Notes under the pieces: generated by a model
Databases searched by the model: none
Told to the model about the DNA's origin: nothing
The model's input: only the letters and a program-made list of their open reading frames with translations
From: CAYLLN01 sp964384375
Lineage (GTDB): Bacteria > Planctomycetota > Planctomycetia > Pirellulales > Pirellulaceae
DNA: 64,000 bases
Direction: 5' to 3'
Assembly (NCBI GenBank): GCA_964384375.1
Contig: CAYLLN010000007.1
Coordinates: forward strand, 1 to 64,000
Shown here: positions 59,796 to 64,000 of the stretch, one piece after another
How positions within the stretch are numbered: position 1 is the stretch's first letter
How the letters are laid out: each line of letters starts with the position of its first letter
Made by a program: the position numbers and the translations under genes

Positions 59796-61064
59796 TTACT
59801 TCCGCACGTCGAGGCAAACGATCTCCTTATCGTCGCGGAGATACAGATACCCGCCCGCCAATGCCGGCGCTTGTCGTGTGGTACCAATGACGGTCGCCCG
59901 GCTGATCTCCTCGAACTTCTTCGGGTTGGCACGAATCACAACGAGTTCCCCCTTCATCGTCGAGATGAAGAGCTTTCCGTCGGCGGCAATGAGGTTCCCT
60001 TTGCCAAACCGAAGCTGCTGCCACGCCCGTTTGCCAGTTGCCGCTTCAACGCACGTCAAATGTGTGACCGGCCCGGCACTACCCACGTTGTCGAAGCCGT
60101 AGAGATAGCCGTCCAGCAGGATCGACGTTTGCCACTCATTGCGCAGGACGCTACTGGCTCCTTGCGAGGTCCAGACTTCGCTCGCCGCAAACTTCTCGCC
60201 GTCGGATTTCAATCCCAGCAGTGTGCTGCCATGATTCTCACCCGACGAAATGAAGACGTTCCCCTTCACGGCAATCGGCGTGACGATGTTGCACTGATAG
60301 TCCGTTTCATAGGGGAATCGCCAGAGGATGCTGCCGCTGTCCGGTGCGACACCGATGGCCGAGCCGCCAGTAAACGCCACGAGTTGTTGTTTGCCACCGA
60401 CCTCAAGCAGCGCCGGCGACGAATACCCCGCGCCGTCTTCTCCCGCCTTCCACGCGAGCTTGCCCGATTTTGTGTCGTACGCCGCCACGGCTGCTTGCGG
60501 AGCACCGACCTGCACGACCACGAGCTTCCCTACAACCAGCGGCGAACACGCCATCCCGTAGTCGGCCGGCTGGCCGCCAAGTTCCTCCGGGCAATTATGC
60601 GACCAGATGATCGCCCCATCTCCGAAATTGACCGCCGTCAGAATTCCCTCGCCGGTATAAATGAACACACGCTCGCCTGCGATCGTCGGCGTGGCTCGCG
60701 GGCCATTCCCCATTTCGTTGCGATACTCGGAAGCAAGCGGCGTTTCCCAGATTGGCTTTCCGGTCGCCGCGTCGCGGGCGACTAGAAATTGCTGGCCGTC
60801 CTTCTGCACGAGCGTCAGTAGTCGGCCGCGGCTGATGGCCAGGCCCGACATGCCGACGCCCCCCTTGATCCGCCACACTTCTTTCGGCCCTCCTGCCGGC
60901 CATTTGTCGAGCAGGCCGGTCTCGGCCGAGATGCCGTTGCGATTGGGTCCGAGAAATTGCGGCCAATCGGCATCGGCGGCAGGAGGTTCGACGCCCAACG
61001 TGGCAGTTACGAATGAACCAAAGGACAAAACAAAGAGTGCGACGGTCAGAATCCGGACGAACAT
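59796..61064 (-). CDS. Secreted PQQ-binding-like beta-propeller protein
   Basis: A 422-residue exported protein. After a signal peptide (about 1-22) comes the planctomycete pattern ADADWPQFLGPNRNGISAET and a beta-propeller with repeats such as VGKLVVVQVGAPQAAVAAYD, YDTKSGKLAWKAG, GYLYGFDNVGSAGPVTHLTC and GGYLYLRDDKEIVCLDVRK. The fold is that of PQQ-dependent dehydrogenases and BamB, but no cofactor-binding residues can be claimed. Many such proteins occur in planctomycetes; a role in carbohydrate or protein handling is only a guess. It is divergent from the RND efflux genes. Confidence 0.87.
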   Translation of the reverse strand: MFVRILTVALFVLSFGSFVTATLGVEPPAADADWPQFLGPNRNGISAETGLLDKWPAGGPKEVWRIKGGVGMSGLAISRGRLLTLVQKDGQQFLVARDAATGKPIWETPLASEYRNEMGNGPRATPTIAGERVFIYTGEGILTAVNFGDGAIIWSHNCPEELGGQPADYGMACSPLVVGKLVVVQVGAPQAAVAAYDTKSGKLAWKAGEDGAGYSSPALLEVGGKQQLVAFTGGSAIGVAPDSGSILWRFPYETDYQCNIVTPIAVKGNVFISSGENHGSTLLGLKSDGEKFAASEVWTSQGASSVLRNEWQTSILLDGYLYGFDNVGSAGPVTHLTCVEAATGKRAWQQLRFGKGNLIAADGKLFISTMKGELVVIRANPKKFEEISRATVIGTTRQAPALAGGYLYLRDDKEIVCLDVRK

Positions 61065-61150
61065 TAGTTGGCTCCCTGCAGGCGGTGGAATGACCTAGAG
61101 CATCGTCGAGCAGCCGGTTGGGCCGCAAGAGGAACTCGCCACGATCCATT

Positions 61151-61217
61151 CGCAATCATTGTTGCGAGTTGGTATAACAAAGTTGAGCTAGCTAACGTAA
61201 CGGCTGCGTAACAGCCG
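61151..61217. promoter_or_regulatory. Two short inverted repeats in the divergent region before the RND efflux genes
   Basis: CGCAA-N6-TTGCG (61151-61155 and 61162-61166) and a hairpin CGGCTG-cgtaa-CAGCCG (61201-61217) lie upstream of the efflux adaptor gene. The first has the symmetry of an operator. No regulator gene is adjacent, so the function is unproven. Confidence 0.3.
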
Positions 61218-61237
61218 GCCAGTTCCGAGCGAGGTGC

Positions 61238-62602
61238 ATGCCGATGGCGGGGCGAAGGTCGTTTCTTGTTTCGCGGGCCGCTCTCACAACTATTGCGAGC
61301 GCACTTGTCGCGAGCGGGCTCATCGCCGGCTGCGGCCATCACACGGAACCGGCTGCCGAGAAGAAGGAAGAACCGGCTGCACTGCCGACAATCAAGGCGG
61401 CGGTGTTCCGTATCGAGCAGAGCCCCTGGCCGACGATCGTGAAGACGCAAGGGAGCCTGACCGCCGACGAAGTCACGGTCGTCGGCGCTAAGGTAGCCGG
61501 CCGCGTGGCCGATGTATTTGTCGATCTGGGAGACGTGGCCAAGGAAGGGGAAACGCTGGCGACGCTCGAGCAGGAAGAGTTCAAGCTGCAGGTCGCCCTG
61601 GCCGAGGCGCAGCTCAGTCAGGCTCGGGCGGCTCTCGGTCTTGCGCCCGCCGATCCCGTGGAGAAGCTCAATCCTGTGAACGCCCCGCCGGTTCGCGAGG
61701 CGCGTGCGGTGCTCGACGAAATCGAGGCCCGCGTCGCCCGCCTGCAGCAACTCCGGCAGAAGAACGCGGTGACCCAGGACGAATTGCTCCTCGCGCAGTC
61801 CAGCCAGGGAGTCGCCGATGCTCGCTATACCGCCGCGGTAAACAGCGTCAAGGAGAAGATCGCCTTGATTCATGTCCGGGCCGCGGAATTGTCCGTGGCG
61901 CAGGAGCATCTGGCGAACACTACTATCGTTGCTCCGTTCGACGGCTACGTTTTCGAGCGGCATGTTGCCCGTGGAACATTCCTGCAGACGGGCAATCCGG
62001 TCGTCACGCTCGTTCGCACGAAGACGCTCCGTTTCCGTGGCCAAATGCCCGAGCGACACGCGCACCGCCTCGCGATTGGTCAGCAAGTGACCCTGCATTT
62101 CGAGTCGATGGACGAGCCGGTCATCGCCCAGATCAGCCGCATCAGTCCGGTCGTAGATGAGATGACGCGGGCCCTCGCCTTCGAGGCGACCGTCGATAAT
62201 AGCTCTGGAGCGTTGCGGACGGGCCTGTTTGCCGAAGCTGAGGTCGTTGTCGATCCGGGGGCTCAGTCGCTCGCGATTCCGCAGGGGGCGATCAGCGAGT
62301 TCGCCGGCGTCGAGAAGGTCTGGAAGCTCGTCGATGGGGTGGCCCAGGAACAAGTGATTCAGACGTCGCGTCGCGATCCTGACGCGATAGAAGTCGTTGG
62401 TGGACTGGCGGCAGGAGATACCATCCTGGCCGACGGCACACAGGGAGAAATCGCCCGCGTCGAACCAACGACAACCACCGGCCCTGCCAGTTTTCGCACG
62501 CAGGTTGCCAAGCCGCCGCTCGGCGGAGATTCCGACACAACGGCTCAGCCCGATGCCACGGGCGAAGTCGATGTGTCCGACAACAGCCGTGCAGCCGAAT
62601 AG
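61238..62602 (+). CDS. RND efflux periplasmic adaptor lipoprotein
   Basis: A 454-residue membrane fusion protein (AcrA/MexA type) linking an RND pump to an outer-membrane channel. Lipobox LIAGC with Cys32. The lipoyl/hairpin core runs VVGAKVAGRVADVFVDLGDV, EGETLATLEQEEFKLQ and a helical hairpin (about 125-200). The second lipoyl half has NTTIVAPFDGYVFERHVARG. The beta-barrel part has VTLHFESMDEPVIAQISRIS and the C-terminal part VWKLVDGVAQEQVIQT. The end is Asp/Glu-rich and extends about 50 residues past the usual boundary. The pump gene starts 61 bases downstream. Confidence 0.92.
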   Translation: MPMAGRRSFLVSRAALTTIASALVASGLIAGCGHHTEPAAEKKEEPAALPTIKAAVFRIEQSPWPTIVKTQGSLTADEVTVVGAKVAGRVADVFVDLGDVAKEGETLATLEQEEFKLQVALAEAQLSQARAALGLAPADPVEKLNPVNAPPVREARAVLDEIEARVARLQQLRQKNAVTQDELLLAQSSQGVADARYTAAVNSVKEKIALIHVRAAELSVAQEHLANTTIVAPFDGYVFERHVARGTFLQTGNPVVTLVRTKTLRFRGQMPERHAHRLAIGQQVTLHFESMDEPVIAQISRISPVVDEMTRALAFEATVDNSSGALRTGLFAEAEVVVDPGAQSLAIPQGAISEFAGVEKVWKLVDGVAQEQVIQTSRRDPDAIEVVGGLAAGDTILADGTQGEIARVEPTTTTGPASFRTQVAKPPLGGDSDTTAQPDATGEVDVSDNSRAAE

Positions 62603-62663
62603 CGACTCCGAACCGTCTGCCGATTTGCCCGCCCGTTTCCTCCCGCCAGCAAAGTGACCTCGC

Positions 62664-64000
62664 GTGTATTGGCTCGCTGAATTGTGCGTCCGCCGCCCCG
62701 TGCTGGCCCTGATGATCATCCTCTCGCTGGTGGTCGCGGGGGTGACAGCATTTCCGCAGCTTGGCGTCGATCGCTTCCCCAGCATGGACCTGCCGTCGGT
62801 CTATGTCCGCACGGTTTATCCCGGCGCGGCATCGGAAGAGGTCGAATCCGAGGTGTCGCAGGTGCTCGAAGATGCCGTCGCCACCGTCGCCGGCATTGAC
62901 GAGTTACGCTCGATTTCGAGCGACGGCATGTCGATGGTGATGGTGACTTTCAATCTGAATCGAAATCTGGATGCTGCGGTGCAGGACGTGCGCGATGCGG
63001 TGTCGAGTGTCCGGAACCGCCTGCCGCCGGGGCTCGATCCACCGGTCGTGCAAAAGCAAGACACCGACTCGTCGCCGATCATGACGCTCGCCGTATCCGG
63101 CCCGCGCACAGCGAGCGAACTGCAGCTCATGGCCGATCGGTACGTGAAGAACGTCATCGAGTCGGCGCCCGGAGTCGGCCAGGTGACGATCGCCGGCGCG
63201 GCCGATCGGGCCGTGCAAGTGAACATCGACGCCCGCCAGCTTGCCGCCCATCGCCTGTCGATCCTTCAGGTGCGCGACGCGCTGATGTGGCAAAACGCTG
63301 AGGTTCCCGGCGGCCGGGTTGACGAAGGGATTCGCGAACGGAGCCTCCGGACGATGGGGCGCTTCGAGCATGCCCGCGACTTTCCGGACTTGGCGATTGC
63401 GTCGGTGAGGGACACGGTCGTTCGCCTGCGCGACCTGGGGGAAGTGCGCGACGCGACGAAAGAGGTTCGCACGCTCGCGCGTCTGAACGGTAAGCCGGCG
63501 GTCGTTCTGCAAGTTCAGCGGCAGTCGGGCGAGAATACGGTTCGCGTGATCGAAGCCGTGAAGAGTCGCCTGCCGCGGTCGCGCGACTTATTGCCCAAGG
63601 ATGTGCAAGTCCAGGTGATTCAGGACCAATCGCGCTACATCCTCGCCGCCCTGCACGAAATCGAGGGGCACCTCGTCATCGGCAGTATCCTGGCGTCAAT
63701 CACGGTCCTTGCCTTCATGCGGTCATGGCGTTCGACCCTGATTGCCGCGATTGCCATTCCCACGTCGGTCATCGCCACGTTCGCGTTCATGCGGCTGTTC
63801 GGCTTCACGCTCAACAACGTGACGATGCTGGCCCTAGTGCTGATGGTCGGTGTGGTAATTGACGATGCAATCGTGGTACTCGAAAACGTCTTTCACTGCA
63901 TCGAAGAGAAGGGGATGAACCCCACTCAGGCGGCCATCGAAGGGACTCGCGAAATCGGCCCCGCCGTGCTCTCGACGACCCTCTCGCTCGTGATCGTCTT
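62664..64000 (+). CDS. RND efflux pump permease, N-terminal part (runs off the window end)
   Basis: At least 445 residues of an AcrB/MexB-type pump, cut by the window end. It starts with GTG at 62664 because a TGA lies in frame at 62655-62657. Landmarks: TM1 VLALMIILSLVVAGVTAFPQ, the porter domain with YPGAASEEVESEVSQVLEDA and APGVGQVTIAGAADRAVQV. TM helices after about 330 include TM4 with MVGVVIDDAIVVLENVFHCI, the two Asp residues used in proton relay. It exports a hydrophobic or toxic substrate with the adaptor upstream; the substrate is unknown. Confidence 0.94.
   Translation, partial: MYWLAELCVRRPVLALMIILSLVVAGVTAFPQLGVDRFPSMDLPSVYVRTVYPGAASEEVESEVSQVLEDAVATVAGIDELRSISSDGMSMVMVTFNLNRNLDAAVQDVRDAVSSVRNRLPPGLDPPVVQKQDTDSSPIMTLAVSGPRTASELQLMADRYVKNVIESAPGVGQVTIAGAADRAVQVNIDARQLAAHRLSILQVRDALMWQNAEVPGGRVDEGIRERSLRTMGRFEHARDFPDLAIASVRDTVVRLRDLGEVRDATKEVRTLARLNGKPAVVLQVQRQSGENTVRVIEAVKSRLPRSRDLLPKDVQVQVIQDQSRYILAALHEIEGHLVIGSILASITVLAFMRSWRSTLIAAIAIPTSVIATFAFMRLFGFTLNNVTMLALVLMVGVVIDDAIVVLENVFHCIEEKGMNPTQAAIEGTREIGPAVLSTTLSLVIV

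Noticed and set aside
1..64000. tRNA, rRNA, transposase, integrase or phage genes
   Set aside because: No GGTTCGAATCC-type tRNA arms, rRNA core sequences, DDE-type transposase or integrase motifs were seen by eye.

Overview
The window reads as chromosomal DNA of a planctomycete, most likely a member of the Pirellulales. This is inferred from GC-rich coding, the paired DUF1549/DUF1553 and DUF1501 proteins, several DUF1559 (planctomycete pseudopilin) proteins, an orphan Flp pilin, ExbD proteins without a TonB, and many secreted proteins with Lys/Pro/Glu-rich linkers. I see no tRNA, rRNA, transposase, integrase, phage gene or CRISPR array. Genes are densely packed on both strands. Only two gaps exceed 300 bases: 42173-42953 and 49814-50439.

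Layout. 1-4621: end of an RNase HI gene, then pyruvate carboxylase with its own biotin ligase. 4780-10870: a small membrane protein, then a run of three trypsin-fold PDZ proteins, of which only one keeps its catalytic triad, and an NPCBM-domain protein. 10931-14204: two secreted proteins, one helical and one coiled-coil, transcribed leftward. 14439-26895: eight co-directional genes around an ExbB/ExbD/zinc-ribbon-ExbD core. They include a cyclase-fold repeat protein, a TonB-topology single-pass protein, a proline-rich membrane-anchored propeller protein, a TPR plus solute-binding protein, and an unknown secreted protein. 26905-32095: HDOD/degenerate-GGDEF regulator, Flp pilin, small membrane proteins, lipoprotein plus DUF1559 pair. 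32149-37436: molybdate/tungstate-type regulator and binding protein, FIST sensor, glycosyltransferase, cobalamin-type binding protein. 37449-42172: ABC-2 exporter operon. 42954-49813: DUF1559 fusion, second cyclase-fold protein, sugar-isomerase-like protein, S41 protease. 50440-53488: proA, fliM, lipoprotein. 53485-58642: DUF1553 and DUF1501 pair. 58773-64000: pdxA, PQQ-propeller protein, RND efflux adaptor and pump (pump cut by the window end).

Most interesting points. The 14439-26895 locus looks like a proton-motive-force-driven envelope machine with unusual partners: a zinc-ribbon ExbD, a TonB-like linker protein, and a TPR-fused family-5 binding protein with no permease. Two neighbouring trypsin-fold proteins have lost all three catalytic residues beside an intact paralogue, and an inverted repeat overlaps the signal peptide of that intact one. 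A strong rightward terminator at 42900-42943 has no rightward gene before it, which suggests an unannotated structured RNA. Several hairpin repeats sit between genes.
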